The notes: generated by a model from the letters alone, not told the origin. Positions 1 through 9,713 are shown, counted from the stretch's first letter. The stretch: DNA of 64,000 nucleotides from Bacteroidia bacterium (GCA_016787445.1 JAEUTQ010000073.1:1-64000); one strand, 5' to 3'. Made by a program: numbers and translations.

Positions 1-2100
1 TGCGTTTGCACCCGTTACCGTATAAACTGTTGTTGAACTTGGACTCACTGTAGTTGTAGCTCCTGTGGCTCCACCAGGATTCCAGGTATAGCTCACTGCG
101 CCCGTTGATGTTAATGTCACAGTCGTTCCTGCTCCACTACAAATATTCGTTGGACTTGCTGTAGCTGTTAAGGTTGGATTCGGATTCACCACTAAGGTTA
201 CTGTTCTTGTGTTTCTGCAACCTGTAGCATTGGCTCCTGTTAAAGTATATGTGGTCGTTACTGTTGGCGATACCACTGCGTTGCTTCCTGTTAAAGAGCC
301 CGGCATCCAGGTGTATGTAGTAGCTCCACCTCCGGTTAAAGTAGCACTGCTGCCTGAACATATTGCAGTCGGACTTACCACTGCTGTTACCGTTGGATTT
401 GGATTTACGATTAAGGTGATGGTTCTGGTACTTGAACAAGTTCCTGTAGCACCTCTCACTGTATAAGTTGTACTTGTAGTTGGTGTAACTACGATGCTGG
501 TTCCTGTTATTGCACCCGGATTCCAGGTATAGCTGGTTGCACCGGTTGCACTTAATGTAGCTGAACTTCCAACACATATCGCAGTCGGACTAGCCGTTAC
601 GTTAACTGTTGGGGTTGGAGTTACTGATACAGTTAATGTGGCTGTGCGTGAACATCCGGACGCATTCGTACCTGTTAGTGTAAATATCGTTGTGGTAGCA
701 GGGGTCGCAACCGTTGTTGCTCCTGTTAATGCGCCAGGCATCCAGGTATAAGTTACCGCTCCACTTGCCGTTAACGTTGTGCTGTTACCAGAACATATAG
801 CTGTTGGTGAGGCACTCGCTGTTAAAGTTGGATTTGGATTAACTAATAAGGTAACAGTTCTCGTACTTGTACAAGCACCATTAGCACCTGTTACGGTATA
901 GGTGGTTGTTACTGTTGGTGACACAACCGTTGAACTACCCGTTAATGCGCCAGGATTCCAGGTATAAGTTGTAGCTCCCGTTGATGTTAAGGTAGCTGAA
1001 CTTCCTGCACAAATTGCTGTTGGGTTGCTTGTCGCTGTTAAGGTTGGTGTTGGTGTTACTTGAACAGTAACGGTTCGCGTACTGCGGCAGCCTGATGCGT
1101 TGGCTCCGGTTACCGTATAAACTGTTGTTGAACTCGGACTCACTGTCGTAGTCGCTCCTGTGGCTCCACCAGGATTCCAGGTATAGCTCACTGCGCCGGT
1201 TGATGTTAAAGTAACTGTCGTTCCTGCTCCACTACAGATGTTTGTCGGACTTGCTGTTGCGGTAAGTGTTGGACTAGGGTTTACAACAAGTGTTATTGTT
1301 CTGGTATTCGAGCAAGTTCCATTAGCTCCAGTAACAGTAAATGTAGTGGTTACGGTTGGTGTAACAACAACAGCCGCTCCTGTTAATCCGCCGGGATTCC
1401 ATGTATATGTTGTAGCACCGGTTGCACTCAATGTTGCAGGACTTCCCGCACAAACTGAAGTTGGAGTTGCAGAAGCGTTAACAGTTGGAGTAGGCAGAAC
1501 CGATACGGTAACAACGGCACTTCCCGAACAAACTCCCGTTACTCCGGTTATTGTATAAGATGTTGTAATGGTTGGGTTCGCGATAACAGACGTACCAACG
1601 GAAGAAGATAATGTGGCAGAAGGAGTCCAAGTATAATTGGTTCCTCCGCTAGCTGTTAATGTAACACCCGGACCGGTTGAACATTTAACGGGATTAGCAG
1701 GCGAAACACTAATTGTAAGGGGAGCAATTGAACTGGTTACACTAATTGTTCCTGAACCAAGACATCCCGTTACAGGATTTCTAACTATAACGGTGTACAC
1801 CCCTGCTGCATTTACAATTGCAGTGGATAAGTTATTTGGACCAATAACACCCGGACCAGACCAAGTATAAGTATGAGGTGCTGTATTCGGTAGAACCGAC
1901 AAGGTTGCTGCAGGACTTGTACAAGTTAAGTTTCCTGAACTTGTAATCGTTGGGGTAATTACTGAGCCTGCGTTAATAACGGTAAAAGTGACACTGGTAG
2001 ATCTTGTTGGACATCCCGGACTAGATAGATTACAGGTATAAACACCTGCCGCATTAACATTCACACTTGCATTATTAACTGAAGTCATTATTCCGGGACC
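1..2100 (-). repeat. Tandem ~219-bp coding repeats with 1095-bp higher-order period
   Basis: Units of about 73 codons repeat through this part of the adhesin gene. The unit entering the left edge (from position 1) matches the unit beginning at 1096 almost base for base over about 150 bp. The offset is exactly 1095 bp, or five units. The neighbouring units are clearly less alike, so a five-unit block appears to have been duplicated or homogenised. Confidence 0.8.
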
Positions 2101-2937
2101 TGACCATGTATAAGTTAATGGCGTTATGGAAGCCGGTGCAGTTGCGGTTAATGTTACCATGGTGTTGGTACAGCTGATAGACGCATTAGGTACAGCAGTA
2201 ATAGTTGCAGGAAAATCTGTACGTAAATAACAAGAACCAAAATCACCCGGAGCCGGATATGTAGAAGGTGTTAAAGTAAAGTTGACAGTTGTTCCTGAAA
2301 TAACACCAACGTAATAACCGGTACCGTTGTTGGCAGTCACAGTATTTCCAACAATGGCAAATCCACCACCTAAAGCTGAAGTTGCAATTCCTGTCACCGC
2401 ATAGGAACAGGTTAAAACACCCAATGAATTGTATACTTGAAGTGCCTGTGGTGTTTGTGTTCTCAAGTAATAAAAATTGTCTTGGTCATCACCCACCAAA
2501 TCATAAGGTCCTCCTCCTGCCAATGCCGGAATAGTAGCAAGTAAAGTACCCGGACCTGTACCGTTATATCGCCACACTTGACCTGATGCACCAACGATAT
2601 TGTATAAAAAATTTAAACTTCCACCCGGATTTACTGCAGCGGCTACTCCGGGAGAATGTCCGGTGTTAACCCAAATTGTTCCATTGTGATACCAATAGGT
2701 TCCTCCGGCAACCATCCAATAAGTTGGATTTGGTGCAGGAAAACCAAAGTTTGGACCAATGGCTAAACCGGAACCACCGGTTGCTACAATCGGACTTATT
2801 GTTGAAGTGTTTGGAATACCAGTGGATGACTGGTAAATTGAGGTGCCTGATAAGGCATAATAATTGTTACAGTTTGGTAATTGTGCAAATGAAAAATAAG
2901 CAGCAATTGAAAAAAGTAGCAGATAAATTTTCTTCAT
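1..2937 (-). CDS. Repeat-rich secreted adhesin-like protein, 3' end outside window
   Basis: The frame is open from an ATG at 2937 to the left edge (979 codons, no stop), so the C-terminus, probably with a T9SS sorting domain, lies outside. It begins with a signal peptide (MKKIYLLLFSIAAYFSFAQ). About 250 non-repetitive residues follow, resembling surface proteins with NHL/beta-propeller-like text (GTxW, DQDNFYYL). Two Ig/PKD-like segments come next, then at least seven units of about 73 residues with the pattern NPxPTLTATASPTxICxGxxxTL...YTWNPGxxTG...TVTGANG. The low-complexity Thr/Ser/Ala units with paired Cys are typical of Bacteroidota surface adhesins. A role in surface adhesion or gliding is inferred. 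The unit array shows a higher-order period of 1095 bp. Confident as a real secreted repeat protein; exact function unknown. Confidence 0.85.
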   Translation of the reverse strand, partial: MKKIYLLLFSIAAYFSFAQLPNCNNYYALSGTSIYQSSTGIPNTSTISPIVATGGSGLAIGPNFGFPAPNPTYWMVAGGTYWYHNGTIWVNTGHSPGVAAAVNPGGSLNFLYNIVGASGQVWRYNGTGPGTLLATIPALAGGGPYDLVGDDQDNFYYLRTQTPQALQVYNSLGVLTCSYAVTGIATSALGGGFAIVGNTVTANNGTGYYVGVISGTTVNFTLTPSTYPAPGDFGSCYLRTDFPATITAVPNASISCTNTMVTLTATAPASITPLTYTWSGPGIMTSVNNASVNVNAAGVYTCNLSSPGCPTRSTSVTFTVINAGSVITPTITSSGNLTCTSPAATLSVLPNTAPHTYTWSGPGVIGPNNLSTAIVNAAGVYTVIVRNPVTGCLGSGTISVTSSIAPLTISVSPANPVKCSTGPGVTLTASGGTNYTWTPSATLSSSVGTSVIANPTITTSYTITGVTGVCSGSAVVTVSVLPTPTVNASATPTSVCAGSPATLSATGATTYTWNPGGLTGAAVVVTPTVTTTFTVTGANGTCSNTRTITLVVNPSPTLTATASPTNICSGAGTTVTLTSTGAVSYTWNPGGATGATTTVSPSSTTVYTVTGANASGCRSTRTVTVQVTPTPTLTATSNPTAICAGSSATLTSTGATTYTWNPGALTGSSTVVSPTVTTTYTVTGANGACTSTRTVTLLVNPNPTLTASASPTAICSGNSTTLTASGAVTYTWMPGALTGATTVATPATTTIFTLTGTNASGCSRTATLTVSVTPTPTVNVTASPTAICVGSSATLSATGATSYTWNPGAITGTSIVVTPTTSTTYTVRGATGTCSSTRTITLIVNPNPTVTAVVSPTAICSGSSATLTGGGATTYTWMPGSLTGSNAVVSPTVTTTYTLTGANATGCRNTRTVTLVVNPNPTLTATASPTNICSGAGTTVTLTSTGAVSYTWNPGGATGATTTVSPSSTTVYTVTGANA

Positions 2938-2984
2938 AATCTTAATGTCGTTTCATTAACCGGGGGAGACAGTTAAAGAGTTAC

Positions 2985-3014
2985 CAAAATTAAAAAAATG
3001 CCTGAAAACAACAA
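2985..3014 (-). promoter_or_regulatory. Putative Bacteroidota promoter for the adhesin gene
   Basis: On the minus strand TAATTTTG at 2992-2985 matches the TAnnTTTG -7 box. A TTGTTG lies at 3014-3009, 16-19 bp upstream, as the -33 element. Transcription would begin near 2979, about 40 nt before the ATG at 2937. Confidence 0.5.
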
Positions 3015-3113
3015 GTTTATTCACTCATTTCTCAAGAAGTTAAGCGCCTGATTATCAATAAATAAAATAAAGACAAAAAAGTAGCACTTTAACTGTAGGT
3101 AACATCTGGACTT

Positions 3114-4694
3114 TTATTGAATAACCACCTTTGCGCGGCCAACTTTGCCACTTGCTGATTTTTTTAAAAGCAAATAAATGCCCGGTGGCGGAGTTGCAAG
3201 TTGCAATGTGTAATATGACGACTCCATTAATTGATAATCAGTTTTTACGATTTGCTTTCCGGTAAAATCATAAAGTATAAACTGAGCAAATTCAAATCCT
3301 CCTGTTTCATTCGAAATATTGATGTAATCAGAAGAAGGATTAGGGAATACAGTCAAATTATAAAGTCCTTTATCTTCAATAGAACAGGTTTTATCCCAAC
3401 CTTTCAATTGATCTACCACCCACTCTCTTTGCATTTCTATGAATGGAAAAATACCGGGATATCGTATTCTTAAAACAAAAGAAGATTTCGTTAATGAAAC
3501 TTCATCTTTATTTTCTTCCGTTAAAGCATATTTAAAATCTTCATAAGAATTATATCTATAAGGATCGGTTTTATAGGAAGAATCAATGAGAGCTTGGCGC
3601 TTGACAGCGTACTTCCCCAGATGATTTAAGGTAAAATTATTTTGAATCAATTGGCAACTGAAATCCAAATATTCATTCTTATAATCTTCATAATCGAATA
3701 TACGTTTAATTAATGGACGGTCATTAATCTGTGGCGTTGGGATTAAATATCCGTTTAGCCAAGACGTTCCACTTATGATTTTTATATCCTGAAATGTTTC
3801 GTTCATGTCCCAAGGAATCCATCTTATTTTTCCATCGGGATGATCATAGAGATAAAAATTATTTCCTCCGCCCCAATAACTGTCCCAACTCCGCACACAC
3901 TTCTCAATTGCCAAGACTTTTAAATACGTATGTATATCGAAGCGTGCCTCTAATTTTTGTCTGAAATCGGACGAATAATCGTTATTTATTAAATCAACGA
4001 AATTGATAAAGCCGGTCCAGTCGTCGGCTGTTTCATTGGTGTTGAGCTTAAACTTTTTGTCTTTATACGCCTGTTTGTCATTACCCAACCATTGCAAAAA
4101 CATTTGCGCTCCCCTATCCGTTTTGTACAAGTTCCCATCATTAAAGGCGCTTCCGTAATGCATTTTCAAAAAGGTTTTATCTACATTTTCTATTATAATA
4201 TACAAACCAATATACTCTTCATTCACAAACAAGCGAGCAAAGGAAGTACGCGGTGCAGGAATTCCTTCATCTCTGAATAATTTATTACATAAAGCATCAT
4301 GCATTAAAGAAGGATCGTTAGTAAAATTATTCAGGTTAATTTTCTTTAAACCATCAAACGTTTGATTGTTGTTAAACTCATCAAAGGCTATTTTGTAAGG
4401 TTTCTTTTTACCAAAATTAGCAATGGAATTAGAGGCGTTTCCTTTTTCACGGAAACCGCAATTCATAATGGAAACTCCATCGAAAGTCACATTACTTTTA
4501 CGATACACTTCAGGATACAAATCAGGATTGGCAAAATTCAAATCAAAATCATTCTCTAACGTATCAAACCAATGTTCGAGGTCAATTGTCACTTTTATAA
4601 CGTGAACAACGGTATCGTTAAACACATTACTTCCAATCTGAGCAAAGGAGCCTAGATGGAAACACACAAACAGGTATATGATTAACCTCTTCAT
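3114..4694 (-). CDS. CotH kinase family protein with T9SS C-terminal sorting domain
   Basis: 526 residues. A signal peptide (MKRLIIYLFVCFHLGSFAQ) is followed by a CotH-type domain. Typical features are FREKGNAS, KKPYKIAFDEF, KINLNNFTNDPSLMHDALCN, an IGLYIIIENVDKTFL stretch, and RWIPWDMNETF near residue 290. The last ~80 residues (VFPNPSSDYINIS ... GIYLLLKK) form a type A sorting domain, so the protein should cross the outer membrane by T9SS and be anchored at or released from the surface. CotH proteins in spore formers are atypical protein kinases; whether this secreted relative phosphorylates anything is unknown. Its start overlaps the stop of the upstream lipoprotein gene by 4 bp, so the two are probably co-translated. 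Confidence 0.85.
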   Translation of the reverse strand: MKRLIIYLFVCFHLGSFAQIGSNVFNDTVVHVIKVTIDLEHWFDTLENDFDLNFANPDLYPEVYRKSNVTFDGVSIMNCGFREKGNASNSIANFGKKKPYKIAFDEFNNNQTFDGLKKINLNNFTNDPSLMHDALCNKLFRDEGIPAPRTSFARLFVNEEYIGLYIIIENVDKTFLKMHYGSAFNDGNLYKTDRGAQMFLQWLGNDKQAYKDKKFKLNTNETADDWTGFINFVDLINNDYSSDFRQKLEARFDIHTYLKVLAIEKCVRSWDSYWGGGNNFYLYDHPDGKIRWIPWDMNETFQDIKIISGTSWLNGYLIPTPQINDRPLIKRIFDYEDYKNEYLDFSCQLIQNNFTLNHLGKYAVKRQALIDSSYKTDPYRYNSYEDFKYALTEENKDEVSLTKSSFVLRIRYPGIFPFIEMQREWVVDQLKGWDKTCSIEDKGLYNLTVFPNPSSDYINISNETGGFEFAQFILYDFTGKQIVKTDYQLMESSYYTLQLATPPPGIYLLLKKSASGKVGRAKVVIQ

Positions 4695-5431
4695 TTACGT
4701 GGTAAACGATGATTGTTATTTAATGAAGTATAGTACTTCTTGTAATTCTTCTTTAAGAAATGTAAGCCAACACTGAAATTTACGCCGCTTTGATTGTTCT
4801 TATTCGCGAGATTAAACAGCATGCCAAGCTTTACATGTAAACGTAGCTGTTCGTTCAATTTGCGTTCAAATCCGCTGTATGGTTCAAAGGTAAATTGTAA
4901 TCCGTTATTATAACGAATAGCCATGGCATTCAAATCGGAACCTACAAAAAAGCAATTCCGCTTTGTTGTGTAATTTCCATAAACATAACGCTGAAATCCT
5001 AATCCAAACTTCTTTACATTATAAGGTGATGCAGAATTAAAGGAATAATGAAAATAATACATTTTTGTTCCGCGTAAGCCCCATCCCAACTTCAACTGCA
5101 TACCGGCGCCACTACCCGGATACGATTCATTTCTGAACACTGAAAAATAAGGCGAGTTATAAATACCGGTGTTAAAGCCCAAAAAGAATGTACTGAACTT
5201 TTTTCCAATAATGGTGTCTACATCACTCCACTTAACAATCGTGGTCGACTCATCAATACGCTTTAATTTAAGTTTAGTTGAATCGGTATAAAATATAGTT
5301 CCTGTAACTGAATTACTATCATTTAAAACAACCTCCTCCTTGATTAAACGCTTGTGGTTAATGCAAGATTGAGACAAGCAAATGACTATTGCAGTAATGG
5401 CCGATAATTTGAATTTGGATAACATACGCAT
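4691..5431 (-). CDS. Lipoprotein, probable outer-membrane beta-rich protein, unknown function
   Basis: 246 residues with a lipoprotein signal (ICLSQSC, Cys about 23). The first part (VVLNDSNSVTGTIFYTDSTKLKLKRID) resembles the small beta domain by which Bacteroidota proteins describe a cell-surface response element. The second half alternates aromatic and polar residues (FHYSFNSASPYNVKKFGLGFQRYVYG, LRLHVKLGMLFNLA), consistent with beta strands. The family was not recognised. An alternative ATG lies two codons downstream. It sits directly upstream of the CotH gene with a 4-bp overlap, suggesting a shared transcript and possibly shared surface location. Confidence 0.7.
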   Translation of the reverse strand: MRMLSKFKLSAITAIVICLSQSCINHKRLIKEEVVLNDSNSVTGTIFYTDSTKLKLKRIDESTTIVKWSDVDTIIGKKFSTFFLGFNTGIYNSPYFSVFRNESYPGSGAGMQLKLGWGLRGTKMYYFHYSFNSASPYNVKKFGLGFQRYVYGNYTTKRNCFFVGSDLNAMAIRYNNGLQFTFEPYSGFERKLNEQLRLHVKLGMLFNLANKNNQSGVNFSVGLHFLKKNYKKYYTSLNNNHRLPRK

Positions 5432-5493
5432 AACAGGGTTAATCCGTGCTATAACGAAGATACAATTTAAAAGGAAGGATTAAAAAAAGCTAA

Positions 5494-7836
5494 TTACTTT
5501 TGTTTGGCCTTTTGCATCGGATTCTCACCTGTGCTTTGTCCGCGTATAACAGCTTTGTTTTTAAACACATCGAATTTGGCGGGTTCTCCTGCTAAATTCC
5601 AGTTGTTATTTTTCTCATTGATATCACAAGTCTCCCGATAAGGATCTAATTGAATCGACACCACCTTATTTGGTTTCATAAACGTTTTTGTCACTTCATT
5701 TTCATTCTTGCGCCATATGTATGCATTAATCCTGTCAATTTCCGTTGTCCCATCTTCATAATTCCACTTAATGATTATAGGCATCACGGTTCCGCCTTTA
5801 TTTGTGAATTTTAATTCGTACACATAATTATTCTTGATCTTATTAAACTGACTATCGGGCATTAATTCCAGACTTTCATAACGATTTTTCACTTCTTTCG
5901 TTACTGTTTGTTCTGGTTTGTAGTGATAATAAAAATCGCGTAAGGTAGTATCCACATCAATTAAAAACTTCATTCCAGACTCGCGGTTACGGATTTTTGT
6001 AATGTGCTCAAAAGGCTTTGGTGAAGGGTAATGCTTTATGGTATCCATCTTCATCGGAATTTGTTTTCCGTTTTCCAAGCGATAAGCCTTTACTGTGTCT
6101 AAGGCAATATCTACCGGTGTAATGTCGTAAAACCAAGCTCTCCAAAACCAATCTAAATCAACTGCTGAGGCATCTTCCATGCTACGGAAAAAATCAGCCG
6201 GTGTTGGATGCTTAAACGCCCAGCGCGTACAATAGGTTTTAAAAGCGAAATCAAATAATTCGCGGCCCATAACGGTTTCACGTAATATGTTTAAAGCTGT
6301 TGCGGGTTTACCATAGGCATTCGGACCAAAATGAATAATATTCTCACTGTTGGTCATGATAGGTTCCAATTGATTTTTAGGTAAACGCATATAATCAACC
6401 ATTTTGTGCGCAGGTCCGCGTTGTGAATTAAAATTCGGATCAAATTCCTGCTCTGTCAAAAATTGAACAAAGGTATTTAATCCTTCATCCAACCAACTCC
6501 ACTGACGTTCATCGCTATTAATTATCATTGGGAAAAAGTTATGCCCCACCTCATGGATAATTACGAGTAACATTCCGTTTTTAGTTCCTTCAGTATAAGT
6601 TCCATCCTTCTCCGCTCGCCCGAAATTGAAACAAATCATTGGATATTCCATACCATTTGCTGCTTCTATACTTTGTGCAACAGGATACGGATAATCGATG
6701 GTGTATTTAGAATAGGTTTTGATTGTATGTGCTACTGTTTTTGTTGAGTATTTACGGTATAAAGGATACGCTTCCTTTCCATAAAAACTCATGCACATAG
6801 TTTTATGCTTCCCAACAAAAGCAGGCATAGCATCCCACACAAATTTTCTTGACGAACCCCAAGCGAAATCACGAACGCTATCCGCTTTGAAAATCCAGGT
6901 TTTGGTTGCCGTTGATTTATTCTTTTCTGCTGATTTTGCCTCCTCTAATGTTACCACTTCAATCACGTCTGTTGATGTTTGCGCTTTTTGCCAACGTTGC
7001 ATTTGTGCTGCATTTAAAACTTGTGAAGCATTTTGAATTTCACCTGTAGAACAAACCACGTGATCAGCAGGAACTGTCATTTTTACTTTGAAATTCCCGA
7101 AAGCCAATGCAAACTCACCACGACCTGTAAACTGTTTATGTTGCCAGCCTTGAAAATCGCTATACACACACATGCGCGGATACCATTGGGTTAACGTAAA
7201 AATATGATTGCCGTCTTCAGGAAAAAACTCATAACCACCGCGACCACCTGTTTCCATTCGGTTGCTCATTTTATATTTCCATTTTACTTTGAACTTAACT
7301 TTTGCGCCTGCATTCAATGCTTTTGGCAAATCAACGCGCATCATGGTTTGATTGATTGTGTATTTGAGCGGTTTTCCCAACTCATCTGTTACCTCCAAAA
7401 TTTTATCTCCCAAGCCAAGCTCCACTAAAGTTTGTTTGCGGGTGAGTCCCTTTAACTCATCTTTCGTCACCGGTTGATCAATTTTATTTTCGTCAAAATA
7501 ATTGGCGTCCACATTTGGGTCGTGTTGATTTTCATCGAGCTGTAACCAAAGGTATTCGAGTTTATCCGGCGATTGGTTGTAATATGTAATCCACTCACTA
7601 CCTAAGACAGTAAGATTTTTCTCATCCAAAGTTACATCGATATCGTAATCCGCTTTCTGTTGCCAGTATTTTGTTCCCGGTGCACCGGAAGCAGTACGGT
7701 ATTCATTCGGACTTTGCAAAATAGTACCAAGCTGTTCGAATTTATTACCGTGATTAGAAGTTGGATTATTTTGAATGTTTTGCGATTGCGAAAACAAAAA
7801 AGCAAATGCGGCCAAAGCCGTTGTTATTTTTTTCAT
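5494..7836 (-). CDS. M1 family metallopeptidase (secreted aminopeptidase-like)
   Basis: 780 residues from the chosen ATG at 7836. An in-frame ATG at 7869 exists, but the signal peptide (MKKITTALAAFAFLFSQSQ) starts here and this ATG overlaps the stop of the upstream HupE gene by 4 bp. The zinc site is complete: HEVGH at about 428-432 and the third ligand Glu 18 residues later in SWLDEGLNTF. GMEYP about 30 residues upstream takes the place of the GAMEN substrate motif. The N-terminal beta domain and the C-terminal portion fit the M1 fold. It probably cleaves N-terminal residues from peptides in the periplasm or outside. No T9SS tail is visible. Bacteroidota often keep this type of M1 gene near HupE-like and DUF6702 genes. 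Confidence 0.9.
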   Translation of the reverse strand: MKKITTALAAFAFLFSQSQNIQNNPTSNHGNKFEQLGTILQSPNEYRTASGAPGTKYWQQKADYDIDVTLDEKNLTVLGSEWITYYNQSPDKLEYLWLQLDENQHDPNVDANYFDENKIDQPVTKDELKGLTRKQTLVELGLGDKILEVTDELGKPLKYTINQTMMRVDLPKALNAGAKVKFKVKWKYKMSNRMETGGRGGYEFFPEDGNHIFTLTQWYPRMCVYSDFQGWQHKQFTGRGEFALAFGNFKVKMTVPADHVVCSTGEIQNASQVLNAAQMQRWQKAQTSTDVIEVVTLEEAKSAEKNKSTATKTWIFKADSVRDFAWGSSRKFVWDAMPAFVGKHKTMCMSFYGKEAYPLYRKYSTKTVAHTIKTYSKYTIDYPYPVAQSIEAANGMEYPMICFNFGRAEKDGTYTEGTKNGMLLVIIHEVGHNFFPMIINSDERQWSWLDEGLNTFVQFLTEQEFDPNFNSQRGPAHKMVDYMRLPKNQLEPIMTNSENIIHFGPNAYGKPATALNILRETVMGRELFDFAFKTYCTRWAFKHPTPADFFRSMEDASAVDLDWFWRAWFYDITPVDIALDTVKAYRLENGKQIPMKMDTIKHYPSPKPFEHITKIRNRESGMKFLIDVDTTLRDFYYHYKPEQTVTKEVKNRYESLELMPDSQFNKIKNNYVYELKFTNKGGTVMPIIIKWNYEDGTTEIDRINAYIWRKNENEVTKTFMKPNKVVSIQLDPYRETCDINEKNNNWNLAGEPAKFDVFKNKAVIRGQSTGENPMQKAKQK

Positions 7837-8423
7837 TCCTGAAGGATATTTAGAAAACGTGAGTAACATAATATTATAGCAACAACGAAAATAAGTGATG
7901 TAACTCCGGTTTTAAAGTACATTTCGACAGAGCTTAGTTTTTTATTCATCAGAAATAACAAACCAAATAAAGCTGCCACAAAAATGACCTGACCGACTTC
8001 CAATCCTAAATTAAACATCAGCAAAGGCATAACGATAGATTGTTGGTGCCCCAGCATGGATTTAAGCAGGAAAGAAAAACCCATTCCGTGTACTAAACCA
8101 AAGCAACAAATTATCAGGTAAATTACCGTCCCCCTATTTGGGGTATTTTTATTTTTCAGGAGTACAAATAAGGCTGTAACAGCGATAGTAAACACTATCA
8201 GAAACTCAATGAGAGATTGGTTAACATGAATAAGATTGGTAACGCTTAGTGCTAATGTTAAAGAATGACCGAGGGTGAATGCGGTAATTAAGCCTAAAAG
8301 TTTTTTCCATTGAGTTGGAGGATATGAAAGTGCTAATAAGGCCATAAACAACATATGATCGTAACCTTGCCAATCTAAAATGTGCTCGAAACCCGTGCTA
8401 AACCAAATGGAGTTGTTAATCAT
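7833..8423 (-). CDS. HupE/UreJ family membrane protein
   Basis: 196 residues with about six hydrophobic helices. The N-terminal helix carries GFEHILDWQGYDHMLF, the GxxHxxxGxDHxLF-type motif of HupE/UreJ proteins, and GHSLTLAL and GLVHGMGFSFLL follow. These His/Asp-rich helices are thought to move or bind nickel or cobalt in other bacteria; the substrate here is unknown because no nickel enzyme is nearby. The stop codon overlaps the M1 peptidase start (ATGA), so translation is coupled. A DUF6702-like gene is divergent at 8460, a common arrangement. Confidence 0.85.
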   Translation of the reverse strand: MINNSIWFSTGFEHILDWQGYDHMLFMALLALSYPPTQWKKLLGLITAFTLGHSLTLALSVTNLIHVNQSLIEFLIVFTIAVTALFVLLKNKNTPNRGTVIYLIICCFGLVHGMGFSFLLKSMLGHQQSIVMPLLMFNLGLEVGQVIFVAALFGLLFLMNKKLSSVEMYFKTGVTSLIFVVAIILCYSRFLNILQE

Positions 8424-8459
8424 TTTGCTAAATTTACAATGTAAAACAGGAATTAAAAA

Positions 8460-8945
8460 ATGACGCTAATAAAAATAGTCATTCTATACTTTTGGATGTT
8501 GATGCATCCGTATTATTTAAGTGTAACTGAATTAAAATACAAAGCTAAGGAGAAAACCATGGCTGTATCCTGTAAAATGTTTACCAATGATTTGGAAGAT
8601 GCCATTAAAAGAAGCTCAGGAAAAACTACCGACCTGCTAAACCCAAAAGATAAAAAAGAAGCAGACAAACAATTAGCGGAATATATTAGCAAGAGGCTTA
8701 AAATTTCAATCGACGGTAAACTTTGCAGCCTAAAATATTTAGGTTATGAGAAAGAAGAAGACTGCATTTGGACGTATTTGGAAATAGAAAAAATTGCCAA
8801 GCCGAAAAATTTGAAAATTGAAACCAGTTTACTGTACGATTATCTGAAAGAGCAGATAAATATTGTTCATGTTGAAATAGACGCTTTTAAAGAAAGCAGC
8901 AAAGTGAGCAATCCCGATAGTAAAATGGAGTTTAAAATACATTAG
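8460..8945 (+). CDS. DUF6702-like small exported protein
   Basis: 161 residues. A short hydrophobic N-terminus (LIKIVILYFWMLM) is followed at once by HPYYLSVTELKYKAKEKTMAVSCKMFTNDLEDAI, the signature I associate with DUF6702. In these proteins the His-Pro after the signal sequence would be at the mature N-terminus. The gene diverges from the HupE gene with a 36-bp gap, so both promoters must overlap there. Function unknown; the recurring partnership with HupE and an M1 peptidase suggests a common envelope role. Confidence 0.75.
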   Translation: MTLIKIVILYFWMLMHPYYLSVTELKYKAKEKTMAVSCKMFTNDLEDAIKRSSGKTTDLLNPKDKKEADKQLAEYISKRLKISIDGKLCSLKYLGYEKEEDCIWTYLEIEKIAKPKNLKIETSLLYDYLKEQINIVHVEIDAFKESSKVSNPDSKMEFKIH

Positions 8946-8946
8946 C

Positions 8947-9624
8947 CTATTTTGTATTCATCGAAGAAAACAAAAGGTTTTCCAAGAAGGCGGTCAATTT
9001 TTTATCCTCTTTCTCATTTGGAAAATCAGTTAAAGCAGGCAGATTATTTTTAAAGAATTTTTGCGCGTGAGCCATTTCAACCACCGTACTCGCTAATGAA
9101 TGCGGGAATTTGTATTTAGGACTGTAACTCAAAATCAAATCCGAAAGACGGGCACACAAATCTTTATACGGCTTAAACAATCTGTCTTTGTTATCGGTTC
9201 CTACATGTCGAGTTAAATAGGCTTTAGAGCCTTCCCACATTACTAATTGCTGGAGTTTTTTTACGCTTAAATAGCTTGGTACTTCAGCATCATCGCCTTC
9301 AACCACCAACAATTCAATAGCTTTCTTTAATTTCTTTTCGGGTGATGTGAGATTATTGATGGAAAAAACAATCTTATACTCGAGGTAACTCCAGTAAAAA
9401 GTCATTAAATAAATAAGGAGTCGGTGTTTATTCTCAAAATAACGATAGATACCTGCCTCGGTTGTATTTATGGCAACGGCCAGTTTTTTAAATGTAAACT
9501 CCTCGAAGCCAAGCTTATTAATAAGCTCTAACCCGTGCTTAAGTATTTTACGTCCCAATTCTGATTGCTCAGGGTCACGCAAATACAATTTTTCATTCAT
9601 TTTTATATGAACCGAGAACTCCAT
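8947..9624 (-). CDS. TetR/AcrR family transcriptional regulator
   Basis: 225 residues from the ATG at 9624. An in-frame ATG at 9645 is rejected because it overlaps the likely -7 box (9643-9650). The helix-turn-helix is residues ~20-65: GRKILKHGLELINKLGFEEFTFKKLA ... TTEAGIYRYFENKHRLLIYLM. The rest is a helical ligand-binding/dimer domain without recognised ligand. It faces the efflux operon starting at 9739, and the shared upstream region carries a perfect palindrome. It is therefore probably the local repressor of that operon and of itself. Confidence 0.9.
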   Translation of the reverse strand: MEFSVHIKMNEKLYLRDPEQSELGRKILKHGLELINKLGFEEFTFKKLAVAINTTEAGIYRYFENKHRLLIYLMTFYWSYLEYKIVFSINNLTSPEKKLKKAIELLVVEGDDAEVPSYLSVKKLQQLVMWEGSKAYLTRHVGTDNKDRLFKPYKDLCARLSDLILSYSPKYKFPHSLASTVVEMAHAQKFFKNNLPALTDFPNEKEDKKLTAFLENLLFSSMNTK

Positions 9625-9642
9625 AATATTGTTATGATGGTA

Positions 9643-9650
9643 CAAATGTA
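9643..9650 (-). promoter_or_regulatory. -7 box of the tetR gene
   Basis: TACATTTG on the minus strand matches TAnnTTTG exactly. It predicts a start site near 9636, just upstream of the ATG at 9624, and decides against the start at 9645. Confidence 0.55.
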
Positions 9651-9680
9651 TAAAAAATCTTAAATATTACTACTTTACAT

Positions 9681-9695
9681 GATAGTATTACTATC
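9681..9695. promoter_or_regulatory. Candidate TetR operator (15-bp perfect palindrome)
   Basis: GATAGTATTACTATC is a perfect inverted repeat with 7-bp arms around one central base. A third half-site, TACTATC, recurs at 9711-9717, overlapping the -7 box of the efflux operon. The palindrome lies where the -33 region of that promoter would be. Confidence 0.6.
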
Positions 9696-9713
9696 TTTTT
9701 TAACAATTATTAC

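Noticed and set aside
137-1870. Several open frames on both strands within the left-edge adhesin
   Set aside because: They recur once per repeat unit and are shadows of the long minus-strand frame, which is open throughout and has a signal peptide.
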